From JTS-RE37 sp041744575 (GTDB lineage: Bacteria > Bacteroidota > Bacteroidia > Flavobacteriales > Flavobacteriaceae): a stretch of 53,331 nucleotides of DNA. The notes beneath the pieces are model-generated. The model had not been told where the DNA came from, did no database searches, and saw nothing but the letters and a program-made list of their open reading frames with translations. How positions within the stretch are numbered: position 1 is the stretch's first letter; the number at the start of each line of letters is the position of its first letter. Location of the stretch: positions 1 to 53,331 of the forward strand of contig JBGTKP010000059.1 of assembly GCA_041744575.1 (NCBI GenBank), written 5' to 3'. The translations under genes and the position numbers were made by a program. Positions 1 through 8,982 of the stretch are shown here, piece by piece.

Positions 1-305
1 TATTTTATATTAAATTCCGGTAATAATGTTGTCGTTTAGGTATTTAAACTTGGCATGTAGTAATAAAAATATGCTTAATAATTTGAAAAAGTAAAAAAAT
101 GGAATGGGGGAAAAAAAATTTAGCCTCCGGTATCAGCTTAACGAATGATTAGTTACGGGGCTTTTACCAGAATGATATTGCCACGGCAAATTCGCGTGTT
201 TATACCGCCATCGCCCAACTTGTAAAGGCAAGTGTTCCGCTCAATGGCTTAATTTTAAGCGCAAAAACATTTTAAATTAAAATTGGTGTGCAAATAAAAG
301 AGAAT
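1..305. other. AT-rich left edge, no gene identified
   Basis: No credible complete gene is visible. Positions about 157-273 on the plus strand are open for 38 codons, with codon choice resembling coding sequence, and end in TAA. The stretch has no plausible start and is preceded by an in-frame TAG. It could be a decayed gene tail beside the tRNA gene, but this is weak. Confidence 0.3.
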
Positions 306-334
306 TCAAAGATTTTAATCTCTAAAGTCTTTGA
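306..334 (-). terminator. Probable terminator of the tRNA-Arg gene
   Basis: TCAAAGA (306-312) and TCTTTGA (328-334) are exact 7-bp inverted repeats. On the minus strand they lie just after the tRNA 3' end and are followed by a T-rich run (ATTCTCTTTTATTT). The 15-nt loop is long, so this is a moderate call. Confidence 0.45.
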
Positions 335-342
335 TTTTAAAG

Positions 343-416
<74 letters not shown>

Positions 417-572
417 ATGATGCTATCATCACTTAACGAACGTATAATTAAGAAGGCTGAAATTAAATTCATCTGACTTGCGGGACATTGTGTTATGGAG
501 CTAAGCCTTTGTCTACCTCAGCAGTACTGCCTAAATATATCGTCAGGCCTTCGTCTATCTTTTTTCGCGGGG

Positions 573-580
573 CAAATATA
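573..580 (-). promoter_or_regulatory. Possible Bacteroidota -7 box upstream of tRNA-Arg
   Basis: The minus strand reads TATATTTG here, an exact match to the Bacteroidota -7 consensus TAnnTTTG, about 157 nt upstream of the tRNA 5' end. No clear -33 TTG was found at the expected distance, so it may be a chance match. Confidence 0.25.
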
Positions 581-639
581 CTAATGTATTGGTTAGTATA
601 AAACTAAAACCTGACCAAACCGCTACCGGACCGTACCTT

Positions 640-1500
640 CTATTTTGGCTGTCTCATAAGTCCCTCCTGGGCAACAGAAGCCACCAAACGGCCCTCCCTG
701 TCGTAAATACTTCCGCGGGTAAATCCCCGGGAATTGGAAGCACTCGGGCTGTCCATGGTATACAGCAGCCAGGCGTCCATATCAAATTCACGGTGAAACC
801 AAATAGCATGGTCCAGGCTGGCGTAAAAGGTCTTTCCCCTATTCAAAATATCACGGTGGGGCAAGGTAGCCGTGATCAGCAGATTGTAATCCGAAACATA
901 CGCGAGGAGCTGTTGCTGCAAAGGCAGCGGTAACTTGCCTTGCCCCAGGCTTCGCATCCACAGTCCATTCATTGCTGCACTATTATGGGAAAGCTTGTCA
1001 ATAATATTTTCCAAAGGCCGGAACTCAAACTCCCTCGGAAGGGTCATTCGCAACCGTTTATAAATAGCCGGGTGCGACTCGCGGACGGCTTCCATCTGCT
1101 CCAGACTGGTCAACAATCCCTCAGGAGCTAATACTTCCGGGAAGGGCAACTGGTGCTCCACCCCGGGTTCAATGATTTGAAAGGAGGCGGCCATAGTGAA
1201 TATGGCCCTTCCCTCCTGCCGGGCAACCACCCTCCGGGTCGTAAAACTTCCCCCGTTCCGGACCAAATCGACCTCGTAAATGATGGGCAGATCCAACTGT
1301 CCGCCCAGGATAAAATAACCATGAAGGGAATGGGCGATCCGCTCAGATGGCACTGTCCTGTAAGCCGCATGCAACCCCTGCGCCAGTACCTGACCTCCAA
1401 AAACCCGCCCCCAGGGCGCCTGGTAGTTTTCTCCTTTAAATGTACGGTCATCAAGCTGTTCAAGCGTAAGCAGTCCAATCAGTTCCGAAAGTGTTTCCAT
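640..1500 (-). CDS. tesB: Acyl-CoA thioesterase II (TesB family)
   Basis: This 286-residue double-hotdog enzyme should hydrolyse acyl-CoA to free fatty acid and CoA in the cytoplasm. It follows E. coli TesB along its whole length, including VFGGQVL near residue 33, DHAIWFH near 230 and the C-terminal QEGLMR. The catalytic triad of E. coli TesB (Asp204, Thr228, Gln278) corresponds here to Asp204, Ser228 and Gln278, so the hydroxyl residue is Ser instead of Thr, a conservative change. The start was placed at ATG 1500, because a further upstream start would be a TTG and would add 12 residues unlike the family. It is a single gene with no evident operon partners. Confidence 0.93.
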   Translation of the reverse strand: METLSELIGLLTLEQLDDRTFKGENYQAPWGRVFGGQVLAQGLHAAYRTVPSERIAHSLHGYFILGGQLDLPIIYEVDLVRNGGSFTTRRVVARQEGRAIFTMAASFQIIEPGVEHQLPFPEVLAPEGLLTSLEQMEAVRESHPAIYKRLRMTLPREFEFRPLENIIDKLSHNSAAMNGLWMRSLGQGKLPLPLQQQLLAYVSDYNLLITATLPHRDILNRGKTFYASLDHAIWFHREFDMDAWLLYTMDSPSASNSRGFTRGSIYDREGRLVASVAQEGLMRQPK

Positions 1501-1613
1501 CGCACAATGGTAGTTAAATTTCCGCGGAGTATCCAAAGGACAACTTCATTTTAAAAAGACATCCTTCAGCAAGTACATGGGAGGCCCAACAGATAAATAG
1601 CTCCAGACCGGCT

Positions 1614-1931
1614 TTAGCGGATGGAATATCCCGGAGCCAATAACCCTTCTGCTTCCTCAGGATGCCGCTTCAGATAGGCCGCCAGAAAAGGACATAGAGG
1701 CGCCATCCTGAGCGCTTCCCGACGTAGGTGGGCAAGGACCTTGGAAGCCAGGGCGGACCCTACCCCCTGCCCTTCGAGTTGCCTCGGCACCTCTGTATGT
1801 GTGAGATAAATGATCTGCTGATTGGATATTAAGTACTCCATAAAAGCAGTATGGCCGTTTACATGGATTTCAAAACGATTTTTAGTTCCTGAGGTATTAT
1901 TGGTCAGCGGTATTTCGGTGTAGTTGTTCAT
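1614..1931 (-). CDS. Small GNAT-like N-acetyltransferase (YjdJ/PF14542 type)
   Basis: This 105-residue cytoplasmic protein resembles the short single-domain GNAT family typified by YjdJ. It shows a beta-rich N-terminus (FEIHVNGHTAFMEYLI), a TEVPRQLEGQGVGSALA segment with the Gln/Gly-rich acetyl-CoA pyrophosphate-binding motif Q-x-G-x-G around residue 58, and a CPFLAAYLKRHPE C-terminal motif. Members bind acetyl-CoA, but the acceptor is generally unknown. The start at ATG 1931 gives the usual family length of 95-105; an upstream in-frame start at 2000 would add 23 unsupported residues. It lies on the same strand as the thioesterase with 113 bp between them, and may or may not be cotranscribed. 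Confidence 0.85.
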   Translation of the reverse strand: MNNYTEIPLTNNTSGTKNRFEIHVNGHTAFMEYLISNQQIIYLTHTEVPRQLEGQGVGSALASKVLAHLRREALRMAPLCPFLAAYLKRHPEEAEGLLAPGYSIR

Positions 1932-2116
1932 GGGATGTCTGACTTTTGCTAAAGTTAACAGGTCATTTTCCGGTAAAGATACGACACTCCCCTGGTTCAT
2001 GATCAGGGAGGTGACCGATCAACAGAGGATATAACAGCTTGCAGTTGATAACTGAAAACAGGCATACAATTTGGCAATATTCTCAATAACTTTACATATC
2101 ACTCATCCTTGAGAAT

Positions 2117-3055
2117 ATGACAGGAAAAATCAAAGGTTTACATCATATAACCGCTATAGCCGGAGATCCCTTACGGAATTTCGACTTCTATACGCATACT
2201 CTGGGCCTGCGTTTTATAAAGAAAACCGTAAATTTTGACGACCCAGGTACTTACCATTTTTATTATGGGGATGAACAGGGTCATCCGGGAACGATTCTTA
2301 CCTTTTTTCCCTGGGGGGCCGGCATACCACGCGGCAGGAGAGGGACGGGGATGGCAACCGAAATCGCCTACATCGTTCCGGAAGGAAGCCTGGATTTCTG
2401 GACAGGGCAGTTAGAAAAGTACCAGGTGATCCACAATAAAACGGAAATGAAATTCGGAGAGAAGGTCCTGGCTTTTTTTGATCCTGACGGACTTAAATTG
2501 GAGCTTGTGGAATCCAAAAACGCAAATGCACTGGTCCCTTGGGAGACGAATGATATCAAAGCTGTTTATGCCACCCGTGGCTTTCATGGTATCACGCTGA
2601 GTGTACGGGATATACAGGCTACCGCCGAAATATTGACCGATATTTTTGATTACTCCCTGGCGGGTAGTGAAGGTCCGGGCTCCCGTTATGTCACTGCCGC
2701 AACACCTCATGCGGCCATCGTTGACCTCATAGCCCTTCCGACAGAAAAACGCGGCCATGTGGCCAATGGGACAGTACATCATGTGGCCTTCAGTGTAAAG
2801 GATGATGCCACCTTAGAACATTTCAGGGAAAAAATCGCAGCACACGGACTCCAGGCCACCCCGGTGATTGATCGTAATTATTTTCATTCCGTGTATTTCA
2901 GGGAACCGGGAGGGGTATTGTTTGAAATAGCCACAGAGGTCCCCGGATTTACCATTGATGAACCGCTTGCCCAACTTGGAAGCCAGCTCAAACTGCCTGC
3001 TCAATACGAATCCAGGCGCATGGAAATTGAAGCTGCACTTCCCGCTATCAACTGA
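2117..3055 (+). CDS. mhqO: VOC-family ring-cleaving dioxygenase (MhqO-like)
   Basis: This 312-residue cytoplasmic enzyme has two vicinal-oxygen-chelate (glyoxalase/bleomycin-resistance) modules, about residues 5-135 and 150-285. Metal-ligand candidates are the His in GLHHITAI, the His in TVHHVAF and the Glu in GGVLFEIATE. The pattern matches MhqO-type enzymes, which in Bacillus protect against hydroquinones and quinones by iron-dependent ring cleavage. The next gene starts 4 bp after the stop and encodes an MhqD-like hydrolase, the same pairing as in the Bacillus mhqNOD operon, which supports a detoxification role. No MhqR-type repressor is visible here. The start ATG at 2117 gives the standard length. 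Confidence 0.88.
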   Translation: MTGKIKGLHHITAIAGDPLRNFDFYTHTLGLRFIKKTVNFDDPGTYHFYYGDEQGHPGTILTFFPWGAGIPRGRRGTGMATEIAYIVPEGSLDFWTGQLEKYQVIHNKTEMKFGEKVLAFFDPDGLKLELVESKNANALVPWETNDIKAVYATRGFHGITLSVRDIQATAEILTDIFDYSLAGSEGPGSRYVTAATPHAAIVDLIALPTEKRGHVANGTVHHVAFSVKDDATLEHFREKIAAHGLQATPVIDRNYFHSVYFREPGGVLFEIATEVPGFTIDEPLAQLGSQLKLPAQYESRRMEIEAALPAIN

Positions 3056-3059
3056 CCGT

Positions 3060-3689
3060 ATGAATTACGCACCGCTCACCTATATACTGACTGCTTCCGG
3101 GGACCCTACACTCTTACTCCTGCATGGAACCGGGGGTGATGAACATGACCTGATGCCGCTGGCACAAAAATTCGGAAAAGAATTACGCCTTCTGGGCGTT
3201 CGGGGCAATGTGATTGAAAATGGCATGCCCCGCTTTTTCAGAAGATTGAACGAAGGGGTTTTTGACGAAAACGATGTAAAGTTCAGGACCCATGAATTGG
3301 TATCTTTTCTCAAAGAGCTGGCTCTGACAGAAAATTTCGATATCTCCAGATTGGTCGCCCTGGGCTATTCTAATGGTGCTAATATCGCAGGTAGCACCCT
3401 TATGCTGTATCCGGACTTCCTGGCAGGTGCCGTCCTGCTCAGGCCCATGCAGCCACTCCATGATTTTCCTGCTTTCCAGACAAAGAATCCCGTGCCGGTA
3501 TTTATGGCCAGCGGCAAAGCGGATCCTATGGTCGCACGAGCATCAACCGGAAAATATATAGATATTCTGGAAGCGGCAGGATTTGAGGTGACCAGCTCGG
3601 AAGTGGATGCGGGGCATAACCTTATCCGGCAAGATCTCGAACTTGCCATCTCGTGGTTCCAAAGCCACTTTTCTGTGCCATTTGAATAA
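3060..3689 (+). CDS. mhqD: Alpha/beta-hydrolase, carboxylesterase of MhqD type
   Basis: This 209-residue alpha/beta-hydrolase has an LLHGTGGDEHDLMPLA oxyanion-loop segment, nucleophile Ser104 in GYSNGAN, Asp155 in GKADPMV and His186 in AGHNL, a complete catalytic triad in the right order. It matches the phospholipase/carboxylesterase subfamily containing MhqD. The start was taken at ATG 3060, four bases after the MhqO stop, because the protein then opens directly at the first beta strand. The pair forms a two-gene operon. The inferred role is hydrolysis of an ester or ring-cleavage product from quinone breakdown. Confidence 0.88.
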   Translation: MNYAPLTYILTASGDPTLLLLHGTGGDEHDLMPLAQKFGKELRLLGVRGNVIENGMPRFFRRLNEGVFDENDVKFRTHELVSFLKELALTENFDISRLVALGYSNGANIAGSTLMLYPDFLAGAVLLRPMQPLHDFPAFQTKNPVPVFMASGKADPMVARASTGKYIDILEAAGFEVTSSEVDAGHNLIRQDLELAISWFQSHFSVPFE

Positions 3690-4108
3690 GCATTGGCTAT
3701 TTAGATGACCCGACCAGGTTATGACTGAGGGCGTACCAACCAGAGCCAATGGCTTTTAAATCGATATTTCAGCCTGTCCATTACCTGTTATCTCCAATGA
3801 CCGGCTCTGTTAACAAACAGGTAAAGAACGCCACAGATGACATATCAGGCACCTCCTTTTAGGTTGTCCACCGCGAATGAAGGATTGACTTAATTTACTA
3901 AATAGGGCGTGCGGCCATTTTGTTTAACAATAAATAAAATGTATTTTCATTGACTGATTGCCATCCCCGAACGGCTCCCATCGCCCCGGAATTATCGGTT
4001 GCGAAGTCTGTCCGAAAGGATAAGTCGCAGGTTTATAGAATTGTCGCCGCCAGAATGCCCTTTTGACAAAAAATATTATTGGATGCATTTTACCCAAATC
4101 CGGTTTTA
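3690..4108. other. Intergenic region with two inverted repeats
   Basis: No gene is visible. CATTGGCT (3691-3698) and AGCCAATG (3744-3751) are exact inverted repeats followed by GCTTTTAAA, possibly a long-loop terminator for the mhqOD unit. TTACCTGTT (3781-3789) and AACAGGTAA (3826-3834) form a second exact 9-bp pair with a 36-nt spacer. The rest is AT-rich and should hold the promoter of the next operon. Confidence 0.4.
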
Positions 4109-4741
4109 ATGAAGCACCTTCTACCTCTCTTCCTGCTCTTTCTGACAGTGGCATTTAATAGTCCCGCCGAAAAGAACATGACCCCCCTTTTTGACGGAAA
4201 GACTTTTAACGGTTGGGAGGGCGACACCATAATGACATGGCGTATTGAAGATGGCGCGATTATCGGAGGTTCGCTTCTGGACACGGTTCCGAATAACGAT
4301 TTCCTGAGTACGACCCGCACTTACGGAAACTTTATCCTAAAATTAAAGATAAAATTAACTGGCACTGAAGGTTTTATAAATTCAGGGATCCAGTTTCACA
4401 GCAAACGCCTGAGTGATCCGGCTCATGAAATGACCGGGTACCAGGCTGATTGGGGGGAAGGTTACTGGGCCAGTTTGTATGATGAATCCCGACGGAATGT
4501 AACCCTTATGAAACCGGATTCCCTGAAAATCCATTCATGGATCAAAAAGAATGAGTGGAACGACTATGAGATCAGGACTGAAAATAAACATATTAGCCTC
4601 TATATCAATGGTCATAAGACCGTGGATTACACGGAACCGGATATGAATGTTCCTCAATCTGGACTCATCGCTATTCAGATCCATGGCGGTGGAAAGGCGC
4701 AGGTGGCCATAAAGGAAATTTATATAAAAGAGCTCCCATAA
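4109..4741 (+). CDS. Secreted DUF1080 protein (3-keto-disaccharide hydrolase-like)
   Basis: This 210-residue exported protein starts with a hydrophobic signal peptide (MKHLLPLFLLFLTVAF, likely cut near residue 20). The rest is a concanavalin-like jelly-roll of the DUF1080/PF06439 family, recognised by LFDGKTFNGWEG, WRIEDGAIIGG, NSGIQFHS and a closing GLIAIQIHGGGKAQVAIKEI. Family members include 3-keto-disaccharide hydrolases and glycan-binding domains. The start at ATG 4109 places the signal peptide at the N-terminus. The next gene begins 30 bp downstream, and the three genes from here to 8864 look like one transcription unit. The substrate cannot be told from sequence. Confidence 0.85.
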   Translation: MKHLLPLFLLFLTVAFNSPAEKNMTPLFDGKTFNGWEGDTIMTWRIEDGAIIGGSLLDTVPNNDFLSTTRTYGNFILKLKIKLTGTEGFINSGIQFHSKRLSDPAHEMTGYQADWGEGYWASLYDESRRNVTLMKPDSLKIHSWIKKNEWNDYEIRTENKHISLYINGHKTVDYTEPDMNVPQSGLIAIQIHGGGKAQVAIKEIYIKELP

Positions 4742-4771
4742 CAACAAGATAAATCCTCATATACTTAATTA

Positions 4772-7681
4772 ATGAAAAAGTCACGCTTACTGATCTTTGT
4801 CGTACTGGCTGTCCTCCTGGCGGCTATCGCCCTCTATACCTATCCAAAAATAAAGGGTGATACGGTGCTCAAAGCAGAGCGCGATACTTCGCTGATTGAC
4901 CGTGATTATGTATTGGAAGCGAGTATGCTTGGCTATTTCGCAAAAGATGGCACCCGAAACCCGGTCTTAAAGGCCAATAAAGGCGACCGGGTGCGAATTA
5001 CCATCACCAACGGGGAAACGATGACTCATGACATCGCTATGGAAAAGCTAGGCATAAAAAGCAGTACCCTTCTGGAAGAAGGAACGAGCACCAGCATCAT
5101 TTTTAAGGCTGTGGAAAGTGATACCTATTTCTGTACCATTCCCGGCCATCGTGCGGCAGGGATGGTCGGACAGTTTGAAGTGGTGGAAGGAGATATTTCA
5201 GGGCCAAAAATAGTGGGGATACTTCCTGTAAAGGGTGGGAAAGTACTGAATCTGGGCTTCGAATCCGGGGCAATGACCGGCTGGACTGCTACAGGGAATG
5301 CTTTTAAAAATCCGCTGATCGACAAGGATCCATCCCCTATGCACGAAGCAGACACCCCCATCGGATTTGAAGGAAAATATTTCGTGAGCAGTGGAGGCAC
5401 CAAAGATTACGGACTCACAGGCACACTGACCTCTGAGCCATTTGAAGTGACAGAACCTTTTGCATCATTCCGGATTTCCGGGGGAGCCCTTGCAGACACC
5501 AGAGTGGAACTCCTGCTCGCCGATACGGATGAAGTGATCTTTACCTCCACCGGTCAGGGTCGGGCAACGCTCCAGCCCGTGGTGGCCGATCTTGAGAAAT
5601 ATATGGACCAGGATATCTATATACGCATCATTGATAACGAAACAGGAATATCATCCATTCCCTATATTGGGGATGACAAATTGGCGCATATCAATTTTGA
5701 TAATTTCCTTTTCTATTCCAGCCGCCCCAACTATCAGAATGAACTTTTTCAAAAAGATATCATCGTCCTGCCACCATTAGATCCTATCGAACACGCCGGC
5801 CTGTCAGGGGAAGAGGCTGCAAAGGCAATTACTGCCCCGCCTGGTTTTAAGATCACCATGGCCGCAGCAGAGCCGGACGTTATCCGCCCGATTAGTTTTA
5901 CCATAGACGCCAGGGGCAGGTTATGGGTGGTTGAGGCGCACACCTACCCCGTGCCCGCTCCGGAGGGGGAGGGCAAGGACAGGATCCTCATCCTGGAAGA
6001 TACAAATGGTGATGGTACCCTGGACAGCAAAAAGGTTTTTACCGAAGGCCTGAACCTTGTGAGTGGCATTGAGGTAGGGATGGGTGGGGTATGGCTCGGC
6101 GCGGCACCCTACCTGCTTTATATCCCCATAAATACTACTACTGACAGGCCCGCCGGGCTACCTCAAAAATTGTTGGACGGCTGGGGATTGGATGACACCC
6201 ATGAAGTGTTAAATAATTTAAGGTGGGGACCCGATGGCTGGTTGTACGGAGTGCACGGTGTATTCACCCATTCGAATGTCGGCAAACCCGGTACCCCGGA
6301 TGGTCAGCGGACAAAGTTGAATGCAGGCGTATGGAGGTACCACCCTATACGGCACACGTTTGAAATGTTCACCGAAGGCACAAGCAATCCCTGGGGCATC
6401 GACTTTAATGATTACGGACACCCCTTTATTACTGTTTGCGTCATCCCTCATATGTACCATGTCATTCAGGGAGCCAGGTACCAGCGTCAGGCGGGGGAAC
6501 ATTTCAATCCTTACACTTATGACGATATCAAAACCATTGGGGACCATGTCCACTGGCTTGGAGACCGGGGGCCCCATGCCGGAAATTTCCGGTCCGCTAC
6601 GGCAGGAGGTGGCCATGCGCATGCAGGGGCCATGATTTACCTTGGGGGAGATTCCTGGCCCCAGGAATACCGGAACACTATTTTTATGAATAACATCAAC
6701 GGAGCACGACTCAACAGGGACCGCCTTACCCCTAAAGGATCCGGATATGTCGCTTCACATGAGAAGGATTTCCTGGTTATGAACGATTCCTGGTCCCAAT
6801 GGCTCAATTTTAAGTACGATCCGTCCGGATCTGTTTTTGCTATTGACTGGTATGATAAAAACCAGTGCCATAGCCCAAACCCCGACGTACACGACAAAAC
6901 ACTCGGGAGAATTTTTAAGATCTCGCATAAAAATGACCGCTGGATCCGGGCAGATCTGACAAAAGCCACTGATATGGAACTTGTTCAATATCAACTCCAT
7001 AAGAATGAATGGTTTGTCCGTCAGGCCAGGACCATTCTGCAGGAGCGGGGAAGTAATCCCAAAGTTCATGAGGCCCTGAGGGATATTTTGAAGAATAACA
7101 AGGATGTGACCCGGAAATTACGTGCTCTGTGGACTTTGCATGTTACGGACGGGTTATCAGAAAATGATCTCACAGCACTATTGGGCGATCCTTCCGAACA
7201 TATCCGCAGCTGGGCGATACAACTGTTTACGGAAGATAAATCCGTTAGTTCCGCCGCGCTGGATCGGTTTGGTGACCTGGCAGTTAATGATAAATCGGCA
7301 CTGGTAAGGCTCTATCTCTTATCCGGCATACAAAGACTGCCGCCTGCCGGCAGATGGAATGTACTTGAAGGACTCTCACAACACGGGGAGGATAGCACGG
7401 ACCATAATATTCCTTTAATGTTATGGTACACTGCAGAGCCGCTAGTGCCTCTGCATCCGGAACGAAGCCTTCAAATGGCAGAAAATTCCAAAATTCCTGG
7501 TTTGCTGGGATATACCATCCGGCGGACCGCTGCCATTGACACGAGGGCATCCCGAAAATTACTGGAGGGGCTTATAGACAAATGGAATACCAAGAGTCCG
7601 GGAAAATATGAAGAGGAAAAAGAATTGATCAAAACGCTCCTGAAGGGTGATGACGAAACGGCCGCCACCGCATCAAAATAA
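4772..7681 (+). CDS. Cupredoxin / PVC-type dehydrogenase propeller / HEAT fusion protein
   Basis: This 969-residue protein has an N-terminal hydrophobic segment (residues 4-24, signal or anchor). Residues 45-140 form a cupredoxin domain with a complete type-1 copper set: His86, Cys121, His126 and Met131 (CTIPGHRAAGM). Residues about 150-330 look like a beta-sandwich carbohydrate-type module. Residues about 350-720 match the 'putative membrane-bound dehydrogenase' propeller common in Planctomycetes-type proteins (AAEPDVIRPISFTIDARGRLWVVE, GWGLDDTHEVLNN, GDHVHWLGDRGPHAGNF). The C-terminus to about 960 is helical and HEAT-like. Relatives usually end in a cytochrome c domain, but no CxxCH motif occurs here. 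The likely role is periplasmic sugar or alcohol oxidation with copper as electron relay, which is inference. Confidence 0.85.
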   Translation: MKKSRLLIFVVLAVLLAAIALYTYPKIKGDTVLKAERDTSLIDRDYVLEASMLGYFAKDGTRNPVLKANKGDRVRITITNGETMTHDIAMEKLGIKSSTLLEEGTSTSIIFKAVESDTYFCTIPGHRAAGMVGQFEVVEGDISGPKIVGILPVKGGKVLNLGFESGAMTGWTATGNAFKNPLIDKDPSPMHEADTPIGFEGKYFVSSGGTKDYGLTGTLTSEPFEVTEPFASFRISGGALADTRVELLLADTDEVIFTSTGQGRATLQPVVADLEKYMDQDIYIRIIDNETGISSIPYIGDDKLAHINFDNFLFYSSRPNYQNELFQKDIIVLPPLDPIEHAGLSGEEAAKAITAPPGFKITMAAAEPDVIRPISFTIDARGRLWVVEAHTYPVPAPEGEGKDRILILEDTNGDGTLDSKKVFTEGLNLVSGIEVGMGGVWLGAAPYLLYIPINTTTDRPAGLPQKLLDGWGLDDTHEVLNNLRWGPDGWLYGVHGVFTHSNVGKPGTPDGQRTKLNAGVWRYHPIRHTFEMFTEGTSNPWGIDFNDYGHPFITVCVIPHMYHVIQGARYQRQAGEHFNPYTYDDIKTIGDHVHWLGDRGPHAGNFRSATAGGGHAHAGAMIYLGGDSWPQEYRNTIFMNNINGARLNRDRLTPKGSGYVASHEKDFLVMNDSWSQWLNFKYDPSGSVFAIDWYDKNQCHSPNPDVHDKTLGRIFKISHKNDRWIRADLTKATDMELVQYQLHKNEWFVRQARTILQERGSNPKVHEALRDILKNNKDVTRKLRALWTLHVTDGLSENDLTALLGDPSEHIRSWAIQLFTEDKSVSSAALDRFGDLAVNDKSALVRLYLLSGIQRLPPAGRWNVLEGLSQHGEDSTDHNIPLMLWYTAEPLVPLHPERSLQMAENSKIPGLLGYTIRRTAAIDTRASRKLLEGLIDKWNTKSPGKYEEEKELIKTLLKGDDETAATASK

Positions 7682-7688
7682 GAAACCT

Positions 7689-8864
7689 ATGAAAAACAAA
7701 GCATTTCCCCCTACCCTTTTACTTATGGCTGTATTGGCAGGCATGACCTCTTCAATGCATGGTCAAACCGATGCGGCTGTAAAATTTACCAAAACCACCG
7801 TCAGCAGGGATTTTATTTCGGAAGGCGTGGCAACGGGTGATATGAATAAAGATGGACAAAAGGATATCATTGCGGGCTATTATTGGTTTGAAGCACCCGA
7901 TTGGACCCGTCATGAAATGGCGCCTTCCAGAACCTTCAACCCTTGGGAAGAGTATAGTGAATCCTTCCTTAACCTTGGAATGGATGTGAATCTTGATGGC
8001 TGGGACGATGCGATCATTATTGACTATCCCGGGAAGGCTGCTTTTTGGTTCGAAAACCCGAAAAATGCCCCAGGGAACTGGGAAAAACATATCATAGCAG
8101 ATTCGATGGGGGTTTCCAATGAATCCCCTGGTTTTGTGGATATTGATGGCGACGGGAGGCTTGATATCCTGAGCGGCGACCTGGAAAAAAAACAAATCGT
8201 TTGGCTCAAAGCCCCTGTAGTGGAAGGAGAAATGGAGTGGCAGCGGTTCCCGCTGAGCAGGGAACGTGTCCCCGGCACAGAACAATACTCGCATGGGATT
8301 GGCCTGGGGGACATCAACGGAGATGGGATTGATGATGTAATCATCACAGACGGGTGGTTCGAAGGAAAAGCAGATAAGGCTTCCGGAGATTGGGAATTTC
8401 ACCCTACAAATATCGGGGACGCCTGCTCTCACATGCAGGTACTGGATGTGAACGGGGATGGTAAAAACGATGTCGTAAGTGCCTCAGCACATGCCCTGGG
8501 AATCTGGTGGCATGAGCAAACGGACAGCGGGGATTTCAGAACCCATCTGATGAGCATCACAACGGCCCAGACACACGCTTCAATTATGGCCGATCTGAAC
8601 GGGGATGGCCGGCAGGAATATATTACCGGAAAACGTTACCTCGCCCATAACGGACGTGATAATGGTGACGGGGACACCCCCTACCTTTTGTATATAGAAT
8701 TTTCTCCGGGAGAGCATCCATTATACAAGGAATACGTGATAGATAATGATTCGGGGGCTGGTTTGAATATTGCCGTGGAAGATATGAACGGGGACAATAG
8801 CCCGGACCTCATCATTGCCAATAAAAACGGAATCTATCTTTTTGAGAACCGGAACGTCAAATAA
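7689..8864 (+). CDS. Secreted FG-GAP/VCBS beta-propeller protein
   Basis: This 391-residue exported protein has a signal peptide (MKNKAFPPTLLLMAVLAGMTSS). Seven Asp-rich Ca-binding loops of the FG-GAP/VCBS type follow: DMNKDGQKD, DVNLDGWDD, DIDGDGRLD, DINGDGIDD, DVNGDGKND, DLNGDGRQE and DMNGDNSPD, spaced as expected for a seven-bladed propeller. No catalytic motif is evident. It starts 7 bp after the dehydrogenase-like gene, so translational coupling is likely. The start was set at ATG 7689, directly before the signal peptide. The inferred role is a structural or binding partner of the upstream cupredoxin protein. Confidence 0.87.
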   Translation: MKNKAFPPTLLLMAVLAGMTSSMHGQTDAAVKFTKTTVSRDFISEGVATGDMNKDGQKDIIAGYYWFEAPDWTRHEMAPSRTFNPWEEYSESFLNLGMDVNLDGWDDAIIIDYPGKAAFWFENPKNAPGNWEKHIIADSMGVSNESPGFVDIDGDGRLDILSGDLEKKQIVWLKAPVVEGEMEWQRFPLSRERVPGTEQYSHGIGLGDINGDGIDDVIITDGWFEGKADKASGDWEFHPTNIGDACSHMQVLDVNGDGKNDVVSASAHALGIWWHEQTDSGDFRTHLMSITTAQTHASIMADLNGDGRQEYITGKRYLAHNGRDNGDGDTPYLLYIEFSPGEHPLYKEYVIDNDSGAGLNIAVEDMNGDNSPDLIIANKNGIYLFENRNVK

Positions 8865-8982
8865 AGTGCTTGTACCGCCGGATCTAAAAGGAGACCCGTT
8901 GGTTGACAATAATTAAACCGATTTTTCCAGGCCGCACCGGCCAGCCGCTGTCATTCCTTATTTGAATCGTGCCGCCTTTCGC

